64,000 nucleotides of DNA from Spinactinospora alkalitolerans (GTDB lineage Bacteria > Actinomycetota > Actinomycetes > Streptosporangiales > Streptosporangiaceae), in the NCBI RefSeq assembly GCF_013408795.1, contig NZ_JACCCC010000001.1, positions 4,588,001 through 4,652,000 of the forward strand, written 5' to 3'. The notes beneath the pieces were generated by a model, which made no database searches, was not told the origin of the DNA, and was given only the letters and a program-made list of their open reading frames with translations. Positions 45,178-56,957 of this stretch are shown here, piece after piece. The position numbers were made by a program, and so were the translations under genes. Position 1 is the stretch's first letter; each line of letters begins with the position of its first letter.

Positions 45178-45223
45178 CGGCTCCTTCCAGGAGGTTGGGG
45201 TCGGTGGCGGGTCGGGGACGGCC

Positions 45224-46906
45224 TCATGAGGCGGCCGCCTCGTTGCGGATGCGGCGCAGCCGGTGCAGCGCGTCGCTGCCGCCGCGGCCGAAGTGGTCGT
45301 GCAGATCGGTGTAGATCGCGTACAGCTCGTCGTAGGCGTCGGCCCTGGTCGGGTCGGGGCGGAACGCGCCGCGCCGGACCTCGCCCATGGCGCGCGACGC
45401 CGCGTGGATGTCGGGGTGGGCCCCGGCGGCGACGGCGGCGTGGATCGCGGCCCCCACCGCAGGGCCCTGGTCGGAGCCGATGGCGTTGAGGGGTCGGCGC
45501 AGCACATCGGCGTAGATCTGCATGACGAACGGGTTGCGCACCAGGCCCCCCGCGACGGTGAAGTCGGTCACCGGCACGCCGGAGTCCTCGAAGGCCGCCA
45601 CGATGGTCCGGGTGCCGAACGCGGTGGCCTCGACCAGCGCGCGGTAGACCTCCTCCGGCCGGGTGGCCAGGGTCATTCCGGCGATCACCCCGGACAGGTC
45701 GTGGTCGACCAGCACCGAGCGGTTGCCGCTGTGCCAGTCCAGCGCGACCAGCCCGTGCCCGCCGACGGGCTCCTCGGCGGCCTTGGCCGACAGCAGCTCG
45801 TGCACCGAGACGCCGCGCTCGGCGGCCTCATCGGCGTACCCGGCCGGGGTGTGGGTGTCGGCGAACCAGCCGAAGATGTCGCCGACGCCGCTCTGCCCGG
45901 CCTCATAGCCCCACAGTCCCGGCACGATGCCGTCGCGCACCACGCCGCACATGCCCGGCACGTCGGCCAGGACGTCGGAGTTCATGACGTGGCAGGTGCT
46001 GGTGCCCATGACGGCGAGCATCTGCCCCGGGGCGACGGTCTGCGCCGCGGCCGCGGTGACGTGGGCGTCGACGTTGCCGACCGCCACGGCGGTCCCCTCG
46101 GGCAGGCCCGTCCAGGCCGCGGCCTCGGCCGTGAGGCCGCCGGCCCGCCCGCCGAGCTGCGACAGCGGGTGGGCCAGCTTGTCGGCCACGAAGTCGGCGA
46201 ACCGCGGGTCCAGCGCGGCGAGGTAGTCCCGGGACGGCCACGCGCCGTCCTGGTGGATGCCCTTGTAGCCGGCGGTGCAGACGTTGCGGGTCTCGCTTCC
46301 GCACAGCTGCCAGACGATCCAGTCGGCCGCCTCGATCCAGCGGTCGGCGCGGTCGTAGAGCTCGGGGTCCTCGCGCAGCACCTGCAGCGCCTTGGCGAAC
46401 TGCCATTCGGAGGAGATCCGGCCGCCGTAGCGGGCCAGCCACGGCTCGCCGCGCTCCCGCGCCACGGCGTTGACCAGGTCGGCCTCCGGCTGGGCCGCGT
46501 GGTGCTTCCACAGCTTCGGGTAGGCGTGCGGGCGCCCGGCCAGGCCGGGGAGCTCGCACAGCGGGGTGCCGCCGACGGTGGCCGGCAGGACGGTGCAGGC
46601 GGTGAAGTCGATGCCGACGCCGATGACCCGCGCGGGGTCGATCCCGCCGGCGGCCAGCGCCTTCGGCACGGCCCGGCGCAGGACCTCGCGGTAGTCCTCG
46701 GGCGACTGCAGGGCGGTGTCCGGGGGCAGCCGCTCCGCCGATCCGGGCAGCCGTTCCGAGATCACACCGTGCTCGTAGTGGTGGACGGCGGTGCCGAGCT
46801 CGGCGCCGTCGCTCACCCGGACGGCGACGGCCCGGCCGGAGAGGGTGCCGAAGTCGATCCCGACCACGACGGACGAGGGATTGTTAGCGCTAACATTTTC
46901 GGGCAC
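45224..46906 (-). CDS. araB: Ribulokinase
   Basis: 560 aa FGGY kinase: VVVGIDFGTLSGRAVAVRVS, AVGNVDAHVTAAAAQTVAPG, TVAGGLVRNPFVMQIYADVL. Phosphorylates L-ribulose. GTG 46906 is chosen for its CAGGAG box. Homologues usually begin about nine residues later, and the extra codons coincide with a LacI-type operator (46882-46895) inside the ORF, at codons 4-9. First enzyme gene after lacI, so binding there should block the whole arabinose run. Confidence 0.95.
   Translation of the reverse strand: MPENVSANNPSSVVVGIDFGTLSGRAVAVRVSDGAELGTAVHHYEHGVISERLPGSAERLPPDTALQSPEDYREVLRRAVPKALAAGGIDPARVIGVGIDFTACTVLPATVGGTPLCELPGLAGRPHAYPKLWKHHAAQPEADLVNAVARERGEPWLARYGGRISSEWQFAKALQVLREDPELYDRADRWIEAADWIVWQLCGSETRNVCTAGYKGIHQDGAWPSRDYLAALDPRFADFVADKLAHPLSQLGGRAGGLTAEAAAWTGLPEGTAVAVGNVDAHVTAAAAQTVAPGQMLAVMGTSTCHVMNSDVLADVPGMCGVVRDGIVPGLWGYEAGQSGVGDIFGWFADTHTPAGYADEAAERGVSVHELLSAKAAEEPVGGHGLVALDWHSGNRSVLVDHDLSGVIAGMTLATRPEEVYRALVEATAFGTRTIVAAFEDSGVPVTDFTVAGGLVRNPFVMQIYADVLRRPLNAIGSDQGPAVGAAIHAAVAAGAHPDIHAASRAMGEVRRGAFRPDPTRADAYDELYAIYTDLHDHFGRGGSDALHRLRRIRNEAAAS
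46882..46895. promoter_or_regulatory. LacI-type operator within the araB start
   Basis: TGTTAGCGCTAACA, a perfect 14-bp palindrome with the central CG step typical of LacI/GalR family sites. It lies 12-25 bases into the araB reading frame and is identical to the site at 48013-48026 upstream of the lacI-type gene. Confidence 0.85.
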
Positions 46907-46933
46907 GGGAGCTCCTGTTCGTGGTCGCAGGGG

Positions 46934-47956
46934 TCACGGGTTCGGGGCCGCGGCGCTGCTCATGCGCGGGATCAGCCGGGCGGGGACGACGTGCCGGGTC
47001 GGAGCGGCGCCCTCGCCGTTCTCCAGGAGTTCGAGGAGCACCCGGATGCTGCGCCGCCCGACCTCGCCGAAGTCCTGCCAGACCGTGGTCAGCGGCGGAG
47101 TGAGGAACTCGGCCTCGGGCACGTCGTCGAAGCCGACGACGCTGACGTCCTCGGGCACCCGCACCCCGGACTCGTTGAACGCCCGCAGCACGCCGACCGC
47201 CATCTGGTCGTTGGCCACGAAGACCGCGGACACGGCGCGGTCGCGGGCGAGCCGCAGCCCGATGCCGTATCCCGACCTCGGGCTCCAGTCGCCGTAGACC
47301 GGCTCCGGCGCCGGGACCCCGGCCTCCTGGAGCACCTGGCGCCAGCCCTGGACGCGCCCCTCCGCCTCCAGCCACTCCGGGGGGCCCGCGATGTGGTGCA
47401 CCGTGGGGTGGCCCAGGCGCAGAAGGTGCTCGGTGGCCATGCGGGCGCCGCCGACCTGGTCGACGCAGACGACGGGGACGCCCGGTCCCCGGCCGCCCTC
47501 GACCGCCACCAGCGGGCGGTGACCGACGAGGTCGGCGAGCGCCTGCACCGCGGCGCGCTGCGGCGCGATGACGATGAAGCCCTCCACCGACTGCTCGGTG
47601 AGGTAGTCCAGCGCCTCGCGTACGCTCCGGCGCGTGATGGTCTTCAGGCTGACGATGCTGACGAAGTAGCCGGCCTCGCGCGCCGCCTGCTCGATGCCGA
47701 ACAGCGTGCTGGCCGGGCCGTACAGGGTCGTGTCGAACGCGATGACGCCGAGGACGTTGGTGCGGCGGGTGACCAGCGCCCGCGCCGAGGAGTTGCGGTG
47801 GTAGCCCAACTCCTCGATCGCGGCCTGGACCCGCGCCTGCGTCTCGGTCCGGACGTTGGGATGGCCGTTCAGCACGCGGGAGACGGTCTGGTGGGACACC
47901 CCCGCGAGCCGGGCGACATCCGCCATGACCGGGCTGCGCCCGTTCGGGGACGGCAT
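46934..47956 (-). CDS. LacI-family repressor of the arabinose genes
   Basis: 340 aa from ATG 47956. HTH MADVARLAGVSHQTVSRVLN with hinge helix NSSARALVTRRTNV, then a periplasmic-binding-like effector domain (GVIAFDTTLYGPASTLFGIE; VFVANDQMAVGVLRAFN). It is transcribed towards araB with a 27-base gap and has an operator identical to that in araB upstream of itself, implying autoregulation. Effector is probably L-arabinose or a derivative (inferred). Confidence 0.93.
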   Translation of the reverse strand: MPSPNGRSPVMADVARLAGVSHQTVSRVLNGHPNVRTETQARVQAAIEELGYHRNSSARALVTRRTNVLGVIAFDTTLYGPASTLFGIEQAAREAGYFVSIVSLKTITRRSVREALDYLTEQSVEGFIVIAPQRAAVQALADLVGHRPLVAVEGGRGPGVPVVCVDQVGGARMATEHLLRLGHPTVHHIAGPPEWLEAEGRVQGWRQVLQEAGVPAPEPVYGDWSPRSGYGIGLRLARDRAVSAVFVANDQMAVGVLRAFNESGVRVPEDVSVVGFDDVPEAEFLTPPLTTVWQDFGEVGRRSIRVLLELLENGEGAAPTRHVVPARLIPRMSSAAAPNP

Positions 47957-48012
47957 GGTCGTTCGACACCTCGCGAAACATTTGGTTAACGCCGCTGTGA
48001 CGTGGGATACAT

Positions 48013-48026
48013 TGTTAGCGCTAACA
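48013..48026. promoter_or_regulatory. LacI-type operator upstream of the regulator gene
   Basis: TGTTAGCGCTAACA, identical to the araB site, with shared flanks (TTGTTAGCGCTAACATT). 57 bases upstream of the lacI-type start codon, in its probable promoter. Confidence 0.85.
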
Positions 48027-48145
48027 TTGAGCGGGGTCAAGAGGGGACGTGAAATTTCGAGAAAGTCCGGCGCGGGAACGCGGAACGAGGAGGCGGCGAG
48101 GAGGGCCTGCCTTGCGGTCGGCCGGGTGACGGGCGCCCCGGAGGG

Positions 48146-48233
48146 AAAAGCGGCACCGAGGGCGGCGGTCGCCCTCGCCGCCGCTTTTTGCAGACCGCTC
48201 GCCACCCGGCGGCGGACAGGGCCGCACAGCGGG
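48146..48233. terminator. Strong bidirectional terminator plus conserved box (repeat E)
   Basis: AAAAGCGGC (48146-48154) pairs with GCCGCTTTT (48180-48188), enclosing GAGGGCG/CGCCCTC (48158-48176), with A- and T-runs on both sides. It terminates dgt on the minus strand. It is followed by CGCCACCCGGC...GGGCCGCACAGCGG (48200-48232), nearly the same box that follows the hairpin at 10.9 kb. Confidence 0.75.
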
Positions 48234-48248
48234 CAGGAGCCGCACGGC

Positions 48249-49499
48249 TTAAGCGGCGGCCAGGCGCCGGTGCCGGGCCATGGCGGAGGTGTCGGTCAGC
48301 GAGGCCACCTGGTCGATGACCACGCGCAGCGCCGCGGCGTCGTCGGCCGCGCGCTCGTAGTCGTCGCGGAACGGCTCGTCCAGGGTGCCCGGCGCGCCCG
48401 TGCGCACGGCGGCGACGAGTTCGGCGATCAGCGCGCGCTCGCGCGCCTGGTACTCCCTGGCCTCCGAGCGCGCCATCACGTAGTGGGCCGCCACCGACTT
48501 CAGCAGCGCGCACTCCAGCAGTCGGCGCCGGGGCACCACGAGGGACGCGGCGTAGCGGGTGAGCGGGGCCGGACCGTGGGCGTCCCTGGTCGCCTGCTCG
48601 GCCCCGCGGCAGAAGCGGCCGATGAGCTCGCTGGTGAGGTTCTTCAGCGCGGCGAGCGAGCGCAGGTCGCCGTCGTAGCGGCGGGGCCAGTACGGCTCGG
48701 CGACCAGCGCGTCGAACACCTCCTCCAGCTCGGCGGGCTCGGCGTCGGCGTAGACCCTGGCCGCGAGTTCGCACAACTGGGAGCGCTCGCTCCGGCTGCG
48801 CAGCGCCTCCAGCCGGACCAGTCCGGCGTGCAGCCCGTCCTCCAGGTCGTGCACCGAGTAGGCGACGTCGTCGGACCAGTCCATGACCTGGGCCTCGAAA
48901 CAGGTCCGGGTGCCCTCGACGCCCTCGCGCACCCAGGCGAAGACCTCGGCGTCGTCGGGGTAGCAGTTGAACTTGCGGGCGGCGGGCCCGGCGCCGCGGG
49001 GCCACGGGTACTTGAGGGTGGCGTCGAGCGTCGCGCGGGTGAGGTTGAGGCCCGCGCTGCGCCCGTCGCCGGCCAGGACCTTGCCCTCCAGCCGGGTGAG
49101 CAGCCGCAGGCTCTGGGCGTTGCCCTCGAACCCTCCGCAGGCCGCCGCGGCCGCGTCCAGCGCGGTCTCCCCGTTGTGCCCGAAGGGCGGGTGCCCGAGG
49201 TCGTGGGCCAGGCAGGCGGCCTCCACCAGATCGGGGTCGCAGCCCAGGGAGCGGCCGAGTTCGCGGCCGATCTGGGCGCACTCCAGCGAATGGGTGAGGC
49301 GGGTCCGGGGGAAGTCGCCGGCCCCCGGCTGGACCACCTGCGTCTTGGCGGCCAGTCTGCGCAGCGCGAAGCTGTGCAGCACCCGGGCGCGGTCGCGCTC
49401 GAACGGCCCCCTGTTCCGGTTTTTGGCGGGCTCGGCGATCCAGCGCCGCCGGTCGTGGTCGGTGTAGGCGGGCGTCGACGGCCGTTGGAGCGCTGACAT
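48249..49499 (-). CDS. dgt: dGTP triphosphohydrolase (HD domain)
   Basis: 416 aa. HD-domain metal residues in [13 protein letters not shown] and [16 protein letters not shown], then [18 protein letters not shown]. Hydrolyses dGTP (or other dNTPs) to the nucleoside and triphosphate. In many actinobacteria dgt directly precedes dnaG on the same strand; here the two are 20 kb apart, separated by sugar genes. Confidence 0.95.
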   Translation of the reverse strand: MSALQRPSTPAYTDHDRRRWIAEPAKNRNRGPFERDRARVLHSFALRRLAAKTQVVQPGAGDFPRTRLTHSLECAQIGRELGRSLGCDPDLVEAACLAHDLGHPPFGHNGETALDAAAAACGGFEGNAQSLRLLTRLEGKVLAGDGRSAGLNLTRATLDATLKYPWPRGAGPAARKFNCYPDDAEVFAWVREGVEGTRTCFEAQVMDWSDDVAYSVHDLEDGLHAGLVRLEALRSRSERSQLCELAARVYADAEPAELEEVFDALVAEPYWPRRYDGDLRSLAALKNLTSELIGRFCRGAEQATRDAHGPAPLTRYAASLVVPRRRLLECALLKSVAAHYVMARSEAREYQARERALIAELVAAVRTGAPGTLDEPFRDDYERAADDAAALRVVIDQVASLTDTSAMARHRRLAAA

Positions 49500-49570
49500 G
49501 GTGCTTCCGACCTTACGCGGGCGGGGAGACCAAAACCCGGCACGCGCCGCGCGCCGGATCGCGCCGTCGG

Positions 49571-50575
49571 CTACGCGGCGTCGATGTTGATGTCGGAGCT
49601 GTTTCCGAAGATCCAGTAGTACCAGAGCGAGGCGGTCTCGCGGGTGATGTACCACAACTGGGTCTCGCGCTCCTGGACGGCCGGGCCTGAGCGGGCCGGC
49701 GAGGTCGTGGCCTCGATGTCGAAGTCCTCGGCCATGATGCGGGAGCGCAGCGAGTGCCAGGGGTCGGTGACGATCACCGCGGTCGTCCACCCCTGCTGCC
49801 GGAAGACCTCGGAGACGGCCTCGATGCTCTGCAGGGTGTCGCTGCCCTCCCCGATCGCGACCACCTGCTCATCCGGGACGCCCCCCTCCACCAGCCAGTC
49901 GCGGCCGCTGCCGCCCTCGGTGTAGTTGTCACCGGGCTGGTTGCCGCCGACGGTCACGATCATGGGGGCGACGCCCTCCTCGTGGAGGTGGGCGGCCTGG
50001 TCGAGGCGGGCCTCGAAGATCGGGGACGGCCTGCCGTTGTACTGGCTGGCGCCCAGCACGATGATGGCGTCGACCGGCGTGCGGTCGTCCTGCCTGGCGA
50101 CGTACCAGACCCATCCCCACGTGCCGACGGGCAGGGCGACGGCGACGAGCAGCACCAGGGCGACGACGTGCCGGAACCGGAACCCGCGCCGCCGTCCCGG
50201 CCGGGGGGCGCGCGGGTCCTCTCCGGACCGCCGGGACCGCGGCCCGCGCTCGCCACGGGCGCCGCGCCCCGGACGCGACATGGTGCGGGTCGCGTCGGGG
50301 GAAGGGCCGTCGGCGGGGTCGACCCGGGCCTCGTCAGCGGCGGCGCGGGAAAAGACCCTGGTCCGATCGGAGGTCTCGGCCTCCCACGGGGTGTCGCCGC
50401 GCTCGGGCCGGACGAACTCCGCGGTGGGCTCCGGCGCCCGCACCGGATGCTCCCGCTCGGGCTGCGCCTGGGCGCCGCCGCGGACGAACACCCGCGTCGC
50501 TTCGGCATCCGGTGAGGCGCCGAGCGGATGCTCCCTGCGCGGCCCGTCACCGCGCTCGTCTCCGGATGTCCGCAC
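49571..50575 (-). CDS. YdcF/SanA-family (DUF218) membrane protein
   Basis: 334 aa from GTG 50575. The N-terminal ~125 residues are disordered and charged, with an Arg-rich patch just before a single membrane helix ([20 protein letters not shown]). The outward DUF218 domain follows ([56 protein letters not shown]). Family members are implicated in envelope barrier and polysaccharide functions, mechanism unclear. Start uncertain because the N-terminus is low complexity. Confidence 0.88.
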   Translation of the reverse strand: MRTSGDERGDGPRREHPLGASPDAEATRVFVRGGAQAQPEREHPVRAPEPTAEFVRPERGDTPWEAETSDRTRVFSRAAADEARVDPADGPSPDATRTMSRPGRGARGERGPRSRRSGEDPRAPRPGRRRGFRFRHVVALVLLVAVALPVGTWGWVWYVARQDDRTPVDAIIVLGASQYNGRPSPIFEARLDQAAHLHEEGVAPMIVTVGGNQPGDNYTEGGSGRDWLVEGGVPDEQVVAIGEGSDTLQSIEAVSEVFRQQGWTTAVIVTDPWHSLRSRIMAEDFDIEATTSPARSGPAVQERETQLWYITRETASLWYYWIFGNSSDINIDAA

Positions 50576-50795
50576 GTCTCACCCCCTGAATCGGCCTGTG
50601 ACCCGCCCGACGACGACCGAGGTCGACCGGAAGGCGGGACGGCGGGCGGCGTCCCGGACGGTTCTCCCGGTCCGTCCCGGCCGGCAAAGCGTACTGGACG
50701 CCATCCGCCGACGCATGGTCGAGCCAATGCTATGAGACCGCCGCGGTGCCGCCCACTTCCGCGCAGGGCCGCGCCGAAGCCCGCCGCGCACGGAA

Positions 50796-50835
50796 GGGGC
50801 GTGCGGCGCGGGTCCGGACCCGTGCCGCACGCCCC
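50796..50835. terminator. 40-bp near-perfect palindrome terminator of ppdK
   Basis: GGGGC-GTGCGGC-g-CGGGTCC pairs with GGACCCG-t-GCCGCAC-GCCCC, 19 paired bases with one G/T position and no loop. It lies 12 bases past the ppdK stop. Long enough to form a cruciform as well as an RNA hairpin. Confidence 0.75.
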
Positions 50836-50846
50836 CGCGGTCGCCG

Positions 50847-53522
<2,676 letters not shown>

Positions 53523-53638
53523 GGGGTGCTCCTTTTCACGGCCGCTTGACCTCGAATGGGCGCGACTCTACCCGGCCGACCGAAAAAACACTGTCACCAC
53601 ACCCTCATATCAACGTTTGCGCAGCTCATAGCTATCCG

Positions 53639-53654
53639 ATTGGTCTAGTCCAGA
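53639..53654. promoter_or_regulatory. DasR-like (dre) motif upstream of ppdK
   Basis: ATTGGTCTAGTCCAGA differs from the streptomycete dre consensus (A/C-TGGTCTAGACCA core) mainly at one central position. A second GGTCTAG follows at 53655-53661. About 117 bases upstream of the ppdK start. Suggests control by a GntR-family regulator sensing amino-sugar phosphates; unproven. Confidence 0.4.
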
Positions 53655-53836
53655 GGTCTAGGCAAAAAAGCCGCGGAGACCCAGGTCACACCGCGTTCGC
53701 CGATACCCCGAGGCGACAATGGAGCAGGTCAGCCGGTTTCACGGCGGCCAGGGGTCGCCGGACGCCCGACATTGATCCAATGCGCCGGCGAACGGGGTGC
53801 GGGCTGTGCCGAGGACCACATCACTACCGATGAGTA

Positions 53837-53854
53837 ACCTACGGTTGCGTAGGT
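53837..53854. promoter_or_regulatory. TetR-type palindrome upstream of the hemolysin III gene
   Basis: ACCTACG-GTTG-CGTAGGT, perfect 7-bp arms, 79 bases before the hemolysin III start. Similar CCTACG...CGTAGG sites occur at actinobacterial TetR targets linked to membrane lipid genes. No TetR gene is adjacent. Confidence 0.5.
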
Positions 53855-53932
53855 AGAGTTTCCCGTGGGGAGGACGGTCCGCGCCCATGGCGCGGACGGC
53901 CGCCGAAGCGCCGAAGCGACGGAGATGGGAAC

Positions 53933-54673
53933 GTGTCAGCAGAGCAGTCCGACGACACACTCAGGCGCGACACCGAGGAGGACCCGCCCGTGGAGCACGA
54001 GGGCCCGCTCTCCCGAGCGTCCGACCTGCTGGAGGCGGTCAAGCCGCGGCTCCGCGGCTGGCTGCACCTGGGCACCGCACCCTTGGCCCTCGCGGCGGGC
54101 ATCGTACTCGTCTGCCTCGCGCCCACGGGGCTGTCCCGCGTCGCCAGCGCCGTGTACGCGGTGAGCTCGGTGCTGCTGTTCAGCACCTCGGCCATCTACC
54201 ACGTGGGGCGCTGGTCGCCCCGCGGCATGGCGGTCCTGCGGCGGATGGACCACTCCAACATCTACCTGATCATCGCCGGCACCTACACGCCGTTCGTACT
54301 GCTGGTCCTGGACGGCGCGCTGCGCGCCGCGATGGTCTCGCTGATCTGGGGCGCGGCGATCGCCGGCGTGCTCTTCAAGGTCTTCTGGCTGAACTCGCCG
54401 CGCTGGCTGTCCACCGCGCTCTACATCGCGGTCGGCTGGGCCGCCGTGCTGTTCATCCCGCAGCTGATCGGCGGCACCCACCCGGCCACCTGGATCCTGA
54501 TCCTCGTCGGGGGCGTGCTCTACAGCGTCGGGGCGCTCGTCTACGGCCTGAAGCGGCCCGATCCGGCGCCGCGCTGGTTCGGCTTCCACGAGATCTTCCA
54601 CTCGCTGACGATCGCGGCCTACGTCTGCCACTACATCGCGGTGTCCTTCGTCGTCTACACGGCGGCCCACTGA
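53933..54673 (+). CDS. Hemolysin III / YqfA (TrhA) family membrane protein
   Basis: 246 aa, seven predicted membrane helices (PAQR superfamily). Conserved SAIYHVGRWSP, RRMDHSNIYLIIAGTYTPF and the late HEIFHSLTIAAYVCHYIAV supply the metal-binding His set. Role is thought to be membrane lipid homeostasis rather than haemolysis. GTG 53933; 35-residue acidic cytoplasmic N-terminus. Confidence 0.92.
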   Translation: MSAEQSDDTLRRDTEEDPPVEHEGPLSRASDLLEAVKPRLRGWLHLGTAPLALAAGIVLVCLAPTGLSRVASAVYAVSSVLLFSTSAIYHVGRWSPRGMAVLRRMDHSNIYLIIAGTYTPFVLLVLDGALRAAMVSLIWGAAIAGVLFKVFWLNSPRWLSTALYIAVGWAAVLFIPQLIGGTHPATWILILVGGVLYSVGALVYGLKRPDPAPRWFGFHEIFHSLTIAAYVCHYIAVSFVVYTAAH

Positions 54674-54708
54674 CGCCGGTCCCGCGGGCTTCGGGGCCGT
54701 ACGGGCAA

Positions 54709-54897
54709 GGCTGCCGCGAGAGTGCGCGCCGTCACTGCCACCTGCGCGGTCGGAGGCGACCCGGCGCGCACCTCGCGGCCGAGGCGCACCGGCGAAGCGT
54801 GCGAGCCAGGACTCGGCCCCCGCTTCGGCGGCGAGGCGCGGCCACGGAGGGCTTACGGGCATCCGCAGGCGAACCGGGCCGCACTCTCGCCGCAGCC
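54709..54897. repeat. 189-bp element with 18-bp terminal inverted repeats
   Basis: GGCTGCCGCGAGAGTGCG (54709-54726) is the inverse of CGCACTCTCGCCGCAGCC (54880-54897) with one mismatch. Inside are further complementary pairs (CCTGCG/CGCAGG, GAAGCG/CGCTTC, CACCTCG/CGAGG). It sits between the convergent hemolysin III and glyS genes, contains no gene, and could be a MITE or a structured RNA/terminator element. Confidence 0.6.
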
Positions 54898-54946
54898 TCC
54901 CGTGGTGCCGCACCCCAGCGGCGTCCAAGAGACCTTCGAAGCGCCC

Positions 54947-56335
54947 CTAGCAGCCGGGGAGCCGCTCCAGCAGGTACATCTCGACCCGGTCGAGCGAGAC
55001 CCGCTCCTGGCTCATGCTGTCGCGCTCGCGCACGGTCACCGCGTCGTCGTCCAGGGTCTCGAAGTCCACCGTGACGCAGAACGGCGTGCCGATCTCGTCC
55101 TGGCGGCGGTAGCGGCGGCCGATCGCGCCGGCGTCGTCGAACTCCACGTTCCAGCGCGCGCGCAGCCGGGCGGCGAGGTCGCGGGCCTTGGGCGAGAGGT
55201 CGGCGTTGCGCGACAGCGGCAGCACCGCGGCCTTGACCGGGGACAGCCGCGGGTCGAGCCGCATGACGGCGCGCCGCTCCATCTTGCCCTTGGCGTTGGG
55301 CGCCTCGTCCTCGTGGTAGGCGTCCAGCATGAACGTCAGCAGGGCGCGGTCCACACCGGCCGCCGGCTCGATGACGTAGGGCACGTAGCGCTCGTTCTTC
55401 TCCTGGTCGAAGAAGGACAGGTCGATGCCGGACTTCTCCGCGTGCGTCGTGAGGTCGTAGTCGGTGCGGTTGGCGACGCCCTCCAGCTCGCCCCACTCAC
55501 CACCGACGAAGTTGAAGCGGTACTCGATGTCGACGGTGCGCTTGGAGTAGTGCGACAACTTCTCCTTCGGGTGCTCGTAGAACCGGAGGTTGTCCTTGCC
55601 GATGCCCAGGTCGACGTACCACTGCATGCGGGTGTCGATCCAGTACTGGTGCCATTCCTCGTCGTCGCCCGGCTTGACGAAGAACTCCATCTCCATCTGC
55701 TCGAACTCGCGGGTGCGGAAGATGAAGTTGCCCGGCGTGATCTCGTTGCGGAACGACTTGCCGATCTGGCCGATGCCGAACGGGATCTTGCGGCGGGCGG
55801 ACTGCTCGACGTTCTTGTAGTTGATGAAGATGCCCTGCGCGGTCTCCGGGCGCAGGAACGCCAGGCCGCTCTCGTCCTGCACCGGGCCCAGGTAGGTGCG
55901 CAGCAGGCCGTTGAACATCCGCGGCTCGGTGAAGGAGTTCTTCGCGCCGCAGTTGGGGCAGGCGAGGTCGGCCAGGCCGTTCTCGGGCTCGCGGCCGTGC
56001 TTGTCCTCGTAGGCCTCGACGAGGTGGTCGGCGCGGAACCGCTTGTGGCAGGACTGGCACTCGGTCAGCGGGTCGACGAACGCGTTGACGTGGCCGGAGG
56101 CCTCCCAGACCTCACGGGCCAGGATGACGCTGGAGTCGAGGCCGACGATGTCCTCGCGCTGCTGCACCATCGAGCGCCACCACTGGCGCTTGACGTTGTT
56201 CTTCAGCTCCACGCCCAGCGGGCCGTAGTCCCAAGAGGCGCGCAGACCCCCGTAGATCTCGCTGGAGGGGTAGACCAGGCCTCGGCGCTTGGCGAGGTTG
56301 ACCAGGGTGTCCATAGCCTCTGACTTGGCGGCCAT
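54947..56335 (-). CDS. glyS: Glycyl-tRNA synthetase (dimeric class II)
   Basis: 462 aa from ATG 56335 (GGAGAG upstream; another ATG lies six codons earlier). [17 protein letters not shown], a zinc-finger-like CQSCHKRF...CPNC, class II motif 2 ([20 protein letters not shown]) and motif 3 ([15 protein letters not shown]) are present, with a C-terminal anticodon domain. It is the homodimeric type. No T-box features are seen upstream. Confidence 0.96.
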   Translation of the reverse strand: MAAKSEAMDTLVNLAKRRGLVYPSSEIYGGLRASWDYGPLGVELKNNVKRQWWRSMVQQREDIVGLDSSVILAREVWEASGHVNAFVDPLTECQSCHKRFRADHLVEAYEDKHGREPENGLADLACPNCGAKNSFTEPRMFNGLLRTYLGPVQDESGLAFLRPETAQGIFINYKNVEQSARRKIPFGIGQIGKSFRNEITPGNFIFRTREFEQMEMEFFVKPGDDEEWHQYWIDTRMQWYVDLGIGKDNLRFYEHPKEKLSHYSKRTVDIEYRFNFVGGEWGELEGVANRTDYDLTTHAEKSGIDLSFFDQEKNERYVPYVIEPAAGVDRALLTFMLDAYHEDEAPNAKGKMERRAVMRLDPRLSPVKAAVLPLSRNADLSPKARDLAARLRARWNVEFDDAGAIGRRYRRQDEIGTPFCVTVDFETLDDDAVTVRERDSMSQERVSLDRVEMYLLERLPGC

Positions 56336-56520
56336 AGTTAGATGACTCTCCATCCGGCTGGCGGTCGGCGGATCGCGGAGAAGGCGCGATGCTCGAAACG
56401 GTGAGTGCCCAGCTTATTGGACGCACAGGCACTGACATGCACCAACGACGATACGTGTCGGCGGCGGCCGCTTTCGACCGGTTTTCGCGCGGCGTCCGCT
56501 CGATGCCCGCTCGGTCCGCT

Positions 56521-56639
56521 CGCCGATGTCCGACGATCGGTTTCGCACAGGGGGCGGCTGTCGCGGTGCGCGCAAGCCGCCGGCGGCACAGCGGACCCGG
56601 ACCCTGAGACTCCCGCCCCGCCCCGCGAACGCGGCGGTC
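56521..56639 (-). repeat. Three-copy intergenic repeat, copy C (reverse orientation)
   Basis: Reverse complement begins GACCGCCGCGTTCGCGGGGC and runs to CGATCGTCGGACATCGGCGAG-like end. Closest to copy B. Starts 10 bases past the monooxygenase stop and lies in the glyS upstream region. It also shares 15 bases (GCACAGCGGACCCGG, 56586-56600) with the box of repeat D at 10955-10969. Confidence 0.75.
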
Positions 56640-56648
56640 GAAGCCCGC

Positions 56649-56945
56649 TCAATCCTCGGCCGGGCGCCGCGCGACCACCTCGAAGGCGGTCGGCTCGTCC
56701 CTGGCCAGCGACAGCAGCGGCACGGCCGCGACCTTGACGTCGTAGTCCGACAGCGCCCTGCGGTAGTACCCGGGGCCCTCCCACTCGGTGACGACGGTCC
56801 ACAGCCCCGGCTCGTCGGCCGCGCGCGCCACGGATCCGCCCAGATAGCCGGGTCTGCGGGCGAGTGCGTCGAGCGCCCCGCCGGCGCGGGCGACGAAGTC
56901 GTCGGAGTCCTCGGGGGCGACGTTGTAACGGGTGATGACGATCAC
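56649..56945 (-). CDS. Antibiotic biosynthesis monooxygenase (ABM) domain protein
   Basis: 98 aa, a single dimeric alpha/beta barrel ABM domain: MIVITRYNVAPEDSDDFVAR, PGYLGGSVARAADEPGLWTV, VTEWEGPGYYRRALSDYDV. Members oxidise small aromatic or haem-like substrates, or are simply conserved small proteins of unknown substrate. 12 bases downstream of the 74-aa ORF. Confidence 0.85.
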   Translation of the reverse strand: MIVITRYNVAPEDSDDFVARAGGALDALARRPGYLGGSVARAADEPGLWTVVTEWEGPGYYRRALSDYDVKVAAVPLLSLARDEPTAFEVVARRPAED

Positions 56946-56957
56946 CGGCCCATCGTC

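Noticed and set aside
56336-56520. Possible T-box leader upstream of glyS
   Set aside because: No T-box core (TGGNACC) or specifier stem seen; only ordinary sequence and repeat copy C.
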